Shown here one piece after another: positions 1 through 7,048 of a stretch of DNA of 64,000 bases. Under the pieces are notes generated by a model, which made no database searches, was not told where the DNA came from, and worked only from the letters and a program-made list of their open reading frames with translations. Position 1 is the stretch's first letter. Every line of letters starts with the position of its first letter. The DNA is from Candidatus Gastranaerophilales bacterium (lineage in GTDB: Bacteria; Cyanobacteriota; Vampirovibrionia; Gastranaerophilales; Gastranaerophilaceae), in contig CALVBN010000004.1 of NCBI GenBank assembly GCA_944325785.1, forward strand, positions 62,001 to 126,000, given 5' to 3'. A program made the position numbers and the translations under genes.

Positions 1-378
1 GGTATACCTGTTACAAGGAATGACGGATATGTACACAATTTAAGAACTACTTTTGCAAAAGGCGTTTATGCTGAAGTATATAATTCTACCGCAGGAGATT
101 GCCATAATTATTCAAGGCAGCGTCACTATATGTGGAATCCTGATACAGAACGCTTTGAAGAACTTGTTAATGTTGATATTGTATCATCCAGCGCTTCAGA
201 ACTAAAAGGCAATGAGGTATATGAAAGATTGAAAAACAAAATCTCTACAAGCAATCCTCCTACTATCAAATGGAATGGAGGATCATATAAAATACCCGTT
301 GCTACTTCAAGCAACGGTTGGGCAAGTGTTAATCCGTACAGTTATCATTCAACAATACAAGTTCCGTATAAAAAATAA
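1..378 (+). CDS. C-terminal part of an unrecognised protein
   Basis: The frame is open from the first base to the TAA at 376-378, so this is the last 125 residues of a gene that starts before the window. The visible part is rich in Asn, Ser, Thr and Tyr, has one Cys, and shows no membrane segment, which suits an exported or surface protein, but I recognise no family. A perfect hairpin terminator follows 2 bases after the stop, so this is the end of its transcription unit. Confidence 0.6.
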   Translation, partial: GIPVTRNDGYVHNLRTTFAKGVYAEVYNSTAGDCHNYSRQRHYMWNPDTERFEELVNVDIVSSSASELKGNEVYERLKNKISTSNPPTIKWNGGSYKIPVATSSNGWASVNPYSYHSTIQVPYKK

Positions 379-380
379 AG

Positions 381-415
381 AAATAAATCCCCGATTTAAA
401 ATCGGGGATTTATTT
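381..415. terminator. Bidirectional hairpin terminator
   Basis: Two perfect 15-base arms (381-395 and 401-415) around a 5-base loop, with A-rich and T-rich outer ends on both strands. It can end the plus-strand gene before it. Confidence 0.75.
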
Positions 416-427
416 GCAGTATTGTAG

Positions 428-451
428 GGTGCAAATTTTTGCACCTTTTTT
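428..451 (+). terminator. GGTGCAAA palindrome with T-run
   Basis: GGTGCAAA, two T, TTTGCACC, followed by a run of T on the plus strand. The stem looks like a second terminator. The same palindrome recurs at 5437-5454 and, degenerate, near 40104-40121, each time flanked by GTAGG- or CCTAC-like bases, so it is also a dispersed repeat. Confidence 0.5.
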
Positions 452-535
452 ATTATTTGATAAATGTAATATTGCAGGATTGTCTTCTATATAAGAACTG
501 TAGAAAAATCTTTATAAATCGAAAATCATTTTGAG

Positions 536-1219
536 CTAACTTTTGTTGAAGTATTCAACTATTTTTTCAGCAATTAAAAGAGCCGAATTCTGGTTCTGTC
601 CGGTAATTAAATTGCCGTCAATTTCTACGTGTTCAGCCCATGGTTTCTCTGCAATAAAATTCCCGCCGAGTTCTCGTATACGGGTTTCCAGAAGAAACGG
701 CACAAGTTCTTTTAATTTAACAATCCCCTCTTCTTCATTAGTAAAACTTGTAACAAACTTTTTGTCTAATATCGATGTTCCATCAGGCTTTTTTGCGTTG
801 ATTAATCCGGCAGGACCGTGGCATACTGCACTTACCAGTTTTCCGCTGTTAAAGAAATATTCAACCGCAAGCCTTACTTCGTCATTTTCAGCTAAATCAA
901 ACATTGGACCATGTCCGCCAGGGAAATACACACCGTCATATTCTTCAAGATTTATATCAGACAGCTTTTTAGTTTCACGCAAAACCTTTATACAAAAATC
1001 CCACTCTTCCGGATTGGAACAGGACATGGAGTTTTCGTCAACAGGCGACAGTCCCCCTTTAGGGCTGGCAACAGTTATTTCTATATCAGATTTTTGGAAC
1101 ACAAGATAAGGCACTGCAAATTCTTCTAAATACACACCCGTATTTTGTATGCAGTTGCAATAAGGTGCTTTGCATTCGCATCCGGAATAATTCGTCGTTA
1201 TAATAAGCAGTTTTTTCAT
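536..1219 (-). CDS. DJ-1/PfpI family protein (Hsp31/ThiJ type)
   Basis: A 227-residue protein of the DJ-1/PfpI superfamily, whose Hsp31-like members act as glutathione-independent glyoxalases or deglycases. The nucleophile elbow is visible as Ala-Val-Cys133-His134-Gly-Pro-Ala-Gly, with the family's Pro-Gly-Gly-His-Gly-Pro segment near residue 100. Length fits the Hsp31-like branch. Odd feature: an N-terminal Cys cluster (Cys14, 16, 21, 23, pattern CxC-x4-CxC) that could bind metal or be redox-active, which would suit the adjacent thioredoxin gene 15 bp upstream on the same strand. The ribosome site AAGGAGAAAA supports the start at 1219. The exact substrate cannot be read from sequence. Confidence 0.85.
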   Translation of the reverse strand: MKKLLIITTNYSGCECKAPYCNCIQNTGVYLEEFAVPYLVFQKSDIEITVASPKGGLSPVDENSMSCSNPEEWDFCIKVLRETKKLSDINLEEYDGVYFPGGHGPMFDLAENDEVRLAVEYFFNSGKLVSAVCHGPAGLINAKKPDGTSILDKKFVTSFTNEEEGIVKLKELVPFLLETRIRELGGNFIAEKPWAEHVEIDGNLITGQNQNSALLIAEKIVEYFNKS

Positions 1220-1234
1220 TTTTTCTCCTTAAGC

Positions 1235-1531
1235 TCAAATATATTTCATTATTTTGTTAGTTAAATCAAACCTGTTTCTGAACCCGCTGAATCTTTCAAC
1301 CTCCTTGCCGTTATTAAAAATAAGAAAAGTCGGGAAAGAATTTACTCCGAAACGGATTGCAATTTCTGCGTCTTCGTCAGTATTAAGCTGTCCTATCCAG
1401 ATTTTGTCCATTTCGTTAAGTTCATTCTGCTGTTTTTTGCAGTATCCGCACCAGGGCGCATAGAATTCTACCAGTTTTAAACCGCTTTTGGTTTCTTCTT
1501 TGAAATTATCTTTGTTGAGCTGTTTTAACAT
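1235..1531 (-). CDS. Thioredoxin-like protein
   Basis: A 98-residue single-domain thioredoxin fold with the active site Trp27-Cys28-Gly29-Tyr30-Cys31 and the cis-proline segment Asn-Ser-Phe-Pro-Thr. The centre is CGYC instead of the usual CGPC, which generally shifts redox potential. There is no signal peptide, so it should act in the cytoplasm as a dithiol reductant. It lies just upstream of the DJ-1-like gene and probably shares its mRNA. AGGAGG lies about 9 bases before the ATG, but inside one arm of a perfect 14-bp hairpin (1537-1574). Confidence 0.85.
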   Translation of the reverse strand: MLKQLNKDNFKEETKSGLKLVEFYAPWCGYCKKQQNELNEMDKIWIGQLNTDEDAEIAIRFGVNSFPTFLIFNNGKEVERFSGFRNRFDLTNKIMKYI

Positions 1532-1536
1532 ATAAA

Positions 1537-1574
1537 AATTCCTCCTAATCCAGTTTAATTGATTAGGAGGAATT
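1537..1574 (-). promoter_or_regulatory. Perfect hairpin containing the thioredoxin ribosome-binding site
   Basis: Arms 1537-1550 and 1561-1574 are perfect complements (14 bp) around a 10-base loop. Read on the minus strand, the second arm contains the AGGAGG of the thioredoxin gene and is followed by TTTTTAT and the ATG at 1531. The element can therefore end the upstream message, mask the ribosome site, or both. Confidence 0.6.
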
Positions 1575-1604
1575 CAAATCCTTCAACTGTACAGCGCCGG
1601 TTGA

Positions 1605-2483
1605 TTATATAAGTCTTTTGATATAGTCAATAATCAGCTGTTTATTAGCCGGAACTTCTGAAGCACGGCCTAAAGAGCGCATTACTTCATCCATTGAAAT
1701 CAGTCTGTGAGGCAGGCATACAAATTTGCTTCTGATTGTATTAAATCCGCGGGTTAAGCTTTCAATAAGAGGTTTATCCGCCTCATCAATATCACGTCTG
1801 CTTATGTCTATAAGTCTGCCGGATTTTCTTAGGTCTGCAAGTTTTTCGATTTCCTCTGCATTTCTCTTTTGAACACTGCGCACATTATCAGCAGATATTC
1901 TCAACTTGTCATAGTCAAGGAAATTTGTATATGCGTTTTTTGCAGAATCAACAACAGTATTAAACTCTTTGCTCATCTGATTAACTGCCTGCCGTCTGTC
2001 ATATGCGGCAGCGAAGAATCCCAGCGGAATATCATCAGCATATCTTCTAAAATTAGTTATACTGTTGTCGACTTTTTCGGTTACATCTGTAACATTGCCT
2101 CTGAGTCTGCGGAATTCATCTTTTTTCATATCCAGAAATGCATCATACTTCTTATTCTGCACTTTTAAAGATTCTTCCCTGTTCATAGAAGGAACCTCTG
2201 TAATTGTACGGCGCATTTTTCCGTCTGAATGTTTGTAATAAGATTCCGTACCCAGAATATCCTTTGAGTTTTCGCCCCCGTTTTCGAACTTGGTATAAAT
2301 TTCTTCATTATCCGGAAGGCTTGATGCATAAACATCTATTTTCTTTTTATTAGCCATTTTGGATGAATTATTGCTTTCCCAGCTGTACGGGCTGTACTCC
2401 ATTCTCCAGTTACCGCCGTTTTGAGCTGTCTTATCAGTAAATAATCCTCTGAAATTTGTATTATTAATTGCGTTTATCTTCAT
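1605..2483 (-). CDS. Hypothetical protein with N-terminal NTNFRG box
   Basis: A 292-residue protein of unknown function. It starts with Lys-Ile-Asn-Ala-Ile-Asn-Asn-Thr-Asn-Phe-Arg-Gly, the Asn-x-Asn-Phe-x-Gly box also seen in the genes at 2496-3434 and 59258-59962. The rest is charged and largely helical, without a signal peptide or membrane span, so it looks soluble. It is 12 bp downstream of the next box-bearing gene on the same strand and is probably co-transcribed with it. AAGGGG precedes the start. Confidence 0.7.
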   Translation of the reverse strand: MKINAINNTNFRGLFTDKTAQNGGNWRMEYSPYSWESNNSSKMANKKKIDVYASSLPDNEEIYTKFENGGENSKDILGTESYYKHSDGKMRRTITEVPSMNREESLKVQNKKYDAFLDMKKDEFRRLRGNVTDVTEKVDNSITNFRRYADDIPLGFFAAAYDRRQAVNQMSKEFNTVVDSAKNAYTNFLDYDKLRISADNVRSVQKRNAEEIEKLADLRKSGRLIDISRRDIDEADKPLIESLTRGFNTIRSKFVCLPHRLISMDEVMRSLGRASEVPANKQLIIDYIKRLI

Positions 2484-2495
2484 ATATTTAACCCC

Positions 2496-3434
2496 TTACC
2501 ATTTAATTTTTACATTGTGATTTTTGCAGAAATCTGCCAGTGCGTTGAAACTCGGAGTAAGCTCTTTTTTAATAATTTCAGTAATCTTAAGGTTCTTTGT
2601 ATTTCTATCTGCTTCAAGAACGCCTTTTTCTACCTTTTTATCTGCAATTTCTATGCTGAGTTTTTTGATTGCCTCAATATGTTCTTTGACTGCTTTTCTG
2701 CATTCCGCAATTTTTTGTTTCATTTTGGTTAATTGAGATTCAATAAAACCGGTTTCATTTTTGTCCTTGTCTATTGTCTGCTCTGCAAGCGGTTTCAATT
2801 CACCGTATTTTGCATCTTTTTGAACGTAATTTTCCTCTTTTATTTCCAAGATTTTTTTATTTTCTATTTTCTTTGCCTGTTCTTTTTCAAGAGCCTTAAT
2901 CTCTTCTTCTTTTTGAGCAATTTTTTTATCCAAAACATCGACTTCATCTTCCAGTGTTTCTTTTCTGTATCTTGCATCGCCTGCTCTGTCGTAGAAACCT
3001 GTAAGTTCAGCGGCTTCGCGCTGTTTTGCTTTAGCTTCTTCTACATTGGCAAATCCGCCTTTTTCTCTGCGGTAAAAATATTCTCTTACTTCTTCAAAAT
3101 CCTTTTTGAAATCTTTTCTCAATCTGCCAAGATAATTTTCTTTAACATCGTTCAATGCCGGATATTTAGGCTCATTGTCATAAACAACAAAGTCGACCTT
3201 ATCTTTTATTGCATCGCCTACGTGTTCCATCGGTTCTGCAAAATAAGCTTTTCCGGTATAATTGCTGTGATAAGCGCCGATTATATCTTCCACGCTTGAA
3301 TTTTTATGCCAGTAGCTGTTGTTTTTCAAATCGCCTTTGCCGAGATTAACTTTATAATCAGTAGTTACCCCTTGAAAGTTCGGATTTTTCTTCACTGAAT
3401 AATTTGAAGAATTACTAATAGGTACTATTTTCAT
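2496..3434 (-). CDS. Coiled-coil hypothetical protein with N-terminal NPNFQG box
   Basis: A 312-residue protein of unknown function. The box Asn-Pro-Asn-Phe-Gln-Gly lies at residues 18-23. From about residue 110 onward the chain is very rich in Lys and Glu with heptad-like spacing, consistent with a long coiled coil. No signal peptide or transmembrane segment is seen. GGAGGG precedes the ATG. With the next gene it forms a two-gene unit of box-bearing proteins. Confidence 0.7.
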   Translation of the reverse strand: MKIVPISNSSNYSVKKNPNFQGVTTDYKVNLGKGDLKNNSYWHKNSSVEDIIGAYHSNYTGKAYFAEPMEHVGDAIKDKVDFVVYDNEPKYPALNDVKENYLGRLRKDFKKDFEEVREYFYRREKGGFANVEEAKAKQREAAELTGFYDRAGDARYRKETLEDEVDVLDKKIAQKEEEIKALEKEQAKKIENKKILEIKEENYVQKDAKYGELKPLAEQTIDKDKNETGFIESQLTKMKQKIAECRKAVKEHIEAIKKLSIEIADKKVEKGVLEADRNTKNLKITEIIKKELTPSFNALADFCKNHNVKIKW

Positions 3435-3469
3435 TTTTCCCTCCTTTAAACACTCTTAATAGACCTCAA

Positions 3470-3487
3470 TATATCATTTGTGATATA
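3470..3487. promoter_or_regulatory. Candidate palindromic operator upstream of the coiled-coil gene
   Basis: TATATCA-TTTG-TGATATA is a perfect 7-bp inverted repeat 36 bp before the start of the gene ending at 3434. Its symmetry suggests binding of a dimeric regulator, but AT-rich palindromes also arise by chance. The remainder of 3435-3723 shows no convincing gene. Confidence 0.3.
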
Positions 3488-3723
3488 ACTTATATTTCAA
3501 TTATTCTATATCAAACACAATTTAAGAAAACATTTTTTTAAGAAATATTAAGGAATTAAATAAAAAAAATAGGTAAAACCGGTTATCAGCTAAAAACAGT
3601 ATAGGTTCCTCTGTGTCGTCTACACTGGTGTCCGGCAAAAAATGAAATACAAAACAAGATTCCGCAAAAAGAAAAATAACTTGTAGTAAGTGCATGGCAA
3701 TTTGTTCATGATACACTTAGGGT

Positions 3724-4517
3724 ATGAAAGCGGGGAAGATTACAGTAAGTAATTATAATGTATATATAGACGAAGCTGGGGATGAAGGTTTTAAATTTGA
3801 ATGCGATAAAGGGCGCGGTAGCAGTAAATTCTTTGTATTATCTGCTATTATTGTTAAACAAGAACTAGACCAGAAATTAGCAAGCATTGTAAATGAGATT
3901 AAGAAAATACTTAAATACCAGCAGAAAGACATCTTAGCGCCTCTGCATTTCTACAAAATGTCTCACGAGAAAAGAAAGTATGCGTAAATCAGTTAGAACA
4001 ATTTAGAGATTTTACAGTTATCTCTGTTGTGTTTCAAAAGGAGAAGTTACAAGAACCGCTAAAGGTTAAGTCTGTACTTTATAATTATGCATGCAAACTC
4101 TTGCTAGAAAAAGTAACTATATATCTAAAGAGAGAAAAGGCTAAGGCTAATTTTATTTTTGAACACCGTAGAAACACTCATTATGATGAATTAGAAACAT
4201 ATATGCGCAAGGTTATTGATTACGGACAATATGTGCTTAGTATCAGATCTTTAACCAAGAGCCAGTCAAAATGCTTACAATTGGCAGATATAGTTGCAAG
4301 TTCAACTTACCAAGCTTTTGAACCTAATCAATATGATGGAGATGTTGAACCTTACTATTATATGAAATTAAGTAACAATATATTTATTCACAATGGAAAA
4401 TATTTAGGCTACGGCTTAAAGTTATTTCCAAGTGATACAGATATTTTAGAGCAAGAAAAGTATAGTTGGATAAACGAATTCTTAAGAAAACATAGTAAAG
4501 AGTTGAAAACTCAATAG
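3724..4517 (+). pseudogene. DUF3800 family protein, frameshifted
   Basis: The first frame (3724-3987) begins with the DUF3800 signature Tyr-Ile-Asp-Glu-Ala-Gly-Asp-Glu-Gly and stops early at 3985. The second frame is open from about 3972 to 4517 and continues the same protein (Val-Cys-Val-Asn-Gln-Leu...), ending with the family's C-terminal LQLADIVA-like segment. A -1 shift within the A-rich stretch 3968-3978 joins them into about 264 residues, close to normal length. It is a decayed gene, a sequencing error, or less likely programmed frameshifting. DUF3800 proteins have no settled function; the Asp/Glu-rich N-terminus suggests a metal-dependent enzyme. A structured RNA lies 20 bp downstream. 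No Shine-Dalgarno; TGA-TACACT ends 6 bases before the ATG. Confidence 0.75.
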
Positions 4518-4537
4518 GCATGGTGTATAATGTATAT

Positions 4538-4622
4538 AGATAGACTAGCGTCTGGCTAAAACAACGTTGGGTAATCCCAGCAGTACCTTAATGGTATGGT
4601 GTGTTGTTCAGAGGGTCTATCT
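4538..4622 (+). ncRNA. Structured RNA downstream of the DUF3800 gene
   Basis: Nested and adjacent helices are visible: an outer 8-bp stem AGATAGAC/GTCTATCT (4538-4545 with 4615-4622), an inner stem AACAAC/GTTGTT (4560-4565 with 4603-4608), and two hairpins inside it, TGGG-TAAT-CCCA (4568-4579) and GTACC-TTAAT-GGTAT (4583-4597). T-rich bases follow the outer stem. The segment has no good ORF. Published comparative work described several 'DUF3800' RNA motifs next to DUF3800 genes; location and size fit that group, but I cannot assign a motif number. Confidence 0.6.
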
Positions 4623-4700
4623 TTTAATTTATGCGGATATTGCTAATTTATTTATAAAGTTGCAGAGATTAGAACTCAAAGAAGGTCTTAAATACTAAAA

Positions 4701-4724
4701 TAGAGCCTCTTTATAAAGGCTCTA
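4701..4724 (-). terminator. Terminator of tRNA-Leu
   Basis: TAGAGCCT and AGGCTCTA form an 8-bp stem with an 8-base loop. On the minus strand it follows the tRNA 3' end and runs into TTTTAGTATTT. Confidence 0.7.
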
Positions 4725-4734
4725 AAAAGTTAAA

Positions 4735-4816
4735 TGTCGAAGAAGGGACTCGAACCCTCAAGGAATTACCCACATGAACCTGAATCATGCGCGTCTACCA
4801 ATTCCGCCACTTCGAC
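4735..4816 (-). tRNA. tRNA-Leu (anticodon CAG)
   Basis: The minus strand shows a 7-bp acceptor stem GTCGAAG/CTTCGAC with discriminator A, a D-arm containing AATTGGTAGA, an anticodon stem CATGA/TCATG enclosing TTCAGGT (anticodon CAG), a long variable arm typical of tRNA-Leu, and a TTCGAGT T-loop. No CCA is encoded. The gene is preceded on its 5' side by the tandem array 4817-5396 and followed by a terminator. Confidence 0.95.
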
Positions 4817-5396
4817 ATTCAAATTATTCAATTATTATTCCTCCTCCGCAGTGGCGGAATTGGATATTTTCTATACGGCTCACCTCGTTTTCACTCGGAT
4901 TCGCCTGCTCCATCGCGGACTTGACATTTAGTCAACTCCTCCACGGAGTCCTACTTCGACATTCAAATTATTCAATTATCATTCCTCCTCCGCAGTGGCG
5001 GAATTGGATATTTTCTATACGGCTCACCTCGTTTTCACTCGGATTCGCCTGCTCCATCGCGGACTTGACATTTAGTCAACTCCTCCACGGAGTCCTACTT
5101 CGACATTCAAATTATTCAATTATCATTCCTCCTCCGCAGTGGCGGAATTGGATATTTTCTATACGGCTCACCTCGTTTTCACTCGGACTCGCCTGCTCCA
5201 TCTCGGACTTGACATTTAGTCAACTCCTCCACGGAGTCCTACTTCGACATTCAAATTATTCAATTATTATTCCTCCTCCGCAGTGACGGAATTGGATATC
5301 TTTTATACGGCTCGTGCGGTGCTTACGCATCCTAACTCGCCTGCTCCATCTCGGACTTGACATTTAGTCAACCCCTCCATGGAGTCCTACTTCGAC
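4817..5396 (-). repeat. Tandem 144-bp array attached to the 5' end of tRNA-Leu
   Basis: Four units: 4817-4960, 4961-5104, 5105-5248 (144 bp, nearly identical) and 5249-5396 (148 bp, diverged inside). Read in the tRNA direction, each begins with GTCGAAGT, equal to tRNA nt 1-8, then departs from the tRNA, contains self-complementary segments (TTGAC-TAAAT-GTCAA; CTCC-GT-GGAG), and near its end carries CCAATTCCGCCACT, the reverse complement of tRNA nt 6-19 (one mismatch in the outermost unit). An AT-rich spacer leads to the next unit or the tRNA. Long frames crossing the array are a by-product of a period divisible by 3. A shorter array of the same design precedes tRNA-Phe. Confidence 0.85.
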
Positions 5397-5436
5397 ATTT
5401 ACATTTTATTCAATTGTCATTTTGGATTTCTTTTGC

Positions 5437-5454
5437 GGTGCAAAAATTTGCACC
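5437..5454. repeat. GGTGCAAA palindrome, second copy
   Basis: GGTGC-AAAAATTT-GCACC followed by CTAC; inverted relative of the element at 428-445. Confidence 0.5.
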
Positions 5455-5485
5455 CTACAGTTTATATTCTATAACAAAAACAAGA

Positions 5486-5511
5486 ACGGTCAACGAATTT
5501 TCGCTGACCGT
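5486..5511 (-). terminator. Terminator of the ferritin-like gene
   Basis: ACGGTCA (5486-5492) and TGACCGT (5505-5511) form a 7-bp stem 6 bp after the stop of the minus-strand gene, running into TCTTGTTTTTG. Confidence 0.8.
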
Positions 5512-5517
5512 CGTATT

Positions 5518-6837
5518 TTATATAAGTTCCTCTTTCTTTTCTTCCATTTTTTCATGTTTTTTTATCATTTTTTCCAGTTCATCCGGCATGACCGTATTAT
5601 CCGCAAGCCCCTTTTTCTGAAGCCCCTTTGCCAGAATCGCAGTTTCTTTGCCCGTCAATTCCTTATCCGCTTCTATAATGTCCCTGTTATTATAAATCCC
5701 TGCAAGACGTATAGAATTTTCGGAAGGTGAACTGATTTCATTCTGTTTCTCCTGCACCTTGTAGCTTGCCCAGTCCTCCGGAAGCTTATCTATCGTTGTA
5801 TATTTGCCGTCTTTTATCAGACGTTTATCAGCTTCGCGCTCAAGAACTTTCTGGACATATTCTTTTTGGCTTACAAAACGGCAGGGAATAACAATCTCCG
5901 TTCCGATAACCTCCTCCGGATCACGCTTTTCGTATTTCTTGAACAAATCGGACGCTGTTTTTAAATGTCCTAGTTCTATATCAAGGAATAATTCCCATGT
6001 TTTTTTAATCCTCTCGTCAACCTCGTCTTCCAAGCAGGTGTAATAATTACAAACCTCAGTAAACTCATGGATTAAAAGTTTTTCCCACATACTCTCAGAA
6101 GGGTCAATCAAAGACTCATACATGGTTACATGCTCTTCTTCTACATCTTTAATTTCAGCATACATCTCTCTTAAAACATGATCTCCGTACATAAATCCGT
6201 GTTCCGCATAATAGTTATGCGTCTGCTGTTCGCCGGAAAGAAGCGTCAAAATATTAACTTTTGTCTTAGGATGCGCTGTCGTTTTGTCATAATGTTTTCT
6301 TATTCTTAGCGCATTGCAGTTGTGATGATGCTGTGTCGGGCGTCCTATTATTACATCCGTCTTACCTTGAACAATTGCAGAAGGTTCAATTCCTTCAACC
6401 ATATACGCAAACTGGCTGTATCTGTAAAGATGGTCAAAATCTTCCAGAAGCCCGAAATCAAATGTTTCTTTTACATATTCATCAGGTTCGTTCTGCGCCA
6501 TCCAGGCTGTTAAATCAACTGCAACCTGCTCATAGCCGAGAGTTGTTTCCAAAACCGATTGGTCTGCAGGTCCCATCCAGTTTGCTGTTGCCTGCTGGGA
6601 ATCTTCTATTCTGCTTATCTGCGCAATTAATTCTTTATCATTATTATCCGGCACAAACCTGTTAAGCTGGTGTTTAAACCCCCAGGCTTCTACTTCTATA
6701 CCGTTCATAAGTATTTGTCTGGTTCTTGTATAGCAGTCAACCTCCGTTTTGTTATATGGTTTCCCAACGATTTGATGCCAGTTTCTCAGCTGTTTTTCTA
6801 TTGGAATGCCTTTTTCTTCTAATGCATTAAAACTCAT
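5518..6837 (-). CDS. Large ferritin-like (probable diiron) protein
   Basis: A 439-residue soluble protein. Its middle third has the repeated Glu...Glu-x-x-His pattern of ferritin-like four-helix diiron proteins: Glu-Glu-Glu-His-Val, then Glu-Phe-Thr-Glu-Val-Cys-Asn-Tyr-Tyr, then Glu-Leu-Gly-His-Leu. It is far longer than ferritin, rubrerythrin or Dps, with roughly 200 extra N-terminal residues including a His-His-His-Asn-Cys segment, and a charged C-terminus. A role in iron, oxygen or peroxide handling is an inference from the motif. It stands alone between the tRNA array and a divergent glycosyltransferase and has its own terminator. A manganese catalase or an unrelated helical bundle are alternatives. 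Confidence 0.55.
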   Translation of the reverse strand: MSFNALEEKGIPIEKQLRNWHQIVGKPYNKTEVDCYTRTRQILMNGIEVEAWGFKHQLNRFVPDNNDKELIAQISRIEDSQQATANWMGPADQSVLETTLGYEQVAVDLTAWMAQNEPDEYVKETFDFGLLEDFDHLYRYSQFAYMVEGIEPSAIVQGKTDVIIGRPTQHHHNCNALRIRKHYDKTTAHPKTKVNILTLLSGEQQTHNYYAEHGFMYGDHVLREMYAEIKDVEEEHVTMYESLIDPSESMWEKLLIHEFTEVCNYYTCLEDEVDERIKKTWELFLDIELGHLKTASDLFKKYEKRDPEEVIGTEIVIPCRFVSQKEYVQKVLEREADKRLIKDGKYTTIDKLPEDWASYKVQEKQNEISSPSENSIRLAGIYNNRDIIEADKELTGKETAILAKGLQKKGLADNTVMPDELEKMIKKHEKMEEKKEELI

Positions 6838-6991
6838 TTGTTCCGCCTTTCTTCGGGAATTTTATCCCGCAGAAAGAATATTAAAATAAATTAGGATTTT
6901 TTTGATTAGCTGATAGGAGAATATCAAAAACAGTTAATAAAATTGTACAATTGCATAACTCTCTTGAAAGCAAGATGGGGTACATTACCTA

Positions 6992-7021
6992 TTGGACATT
7001 TTGTTTGTTATGAAGTATACT
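6992..7021 (+). promoter_or_regulatory. Candidate promoter for the glycosyltransferase at 7049
   Basis: TTGGAC (6992-6997), an 18-bp spacer, and TATACT (7016-7021), 27 bp before the ATG at 7049. The rest of 6838-7048 shows nothing else I can name. Confidence 0.45.
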
Positions 7022-7048
7022 GGTGTATAAAGTAAATTAGGCAAGCTT

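Noticed and set aside
543-1109. 188-residue plus-strand frame over the DJ-1-like gene
   Set aside because: Antisense shadow of a gene with clear catalytic motifs.
2733-3299. 188-residue plus-strand frame rich in Phe, Ile and Cys
   Set aside because: Exact antisense of the Lys/Glu-rich coiled-coil gene, which makes long Phe-rich mirror frames; no start signal.
3522-3716. 64-residue minus-strand frame in the gap before the DUF3800 gene
   Set aside because: Hydrophobic low-complexity reading of AT-rich DNA, no ribosome site, no similarity recognised; more likely promoter DNA.
4774-5286. 170-residue plus-strand frame with a repeated protein-like sequence
   Set aside because: It reads through the 144-bp tRNA-Leu array, whose period is a multiple of 3, and starts inside the tRNA; no ribosome site and no protein-like codon use.
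4817-5396. CRISPR array
   Set aside because: Units are identical throughout with no unique spacers, are 144 bp long, and there are no cas genes.
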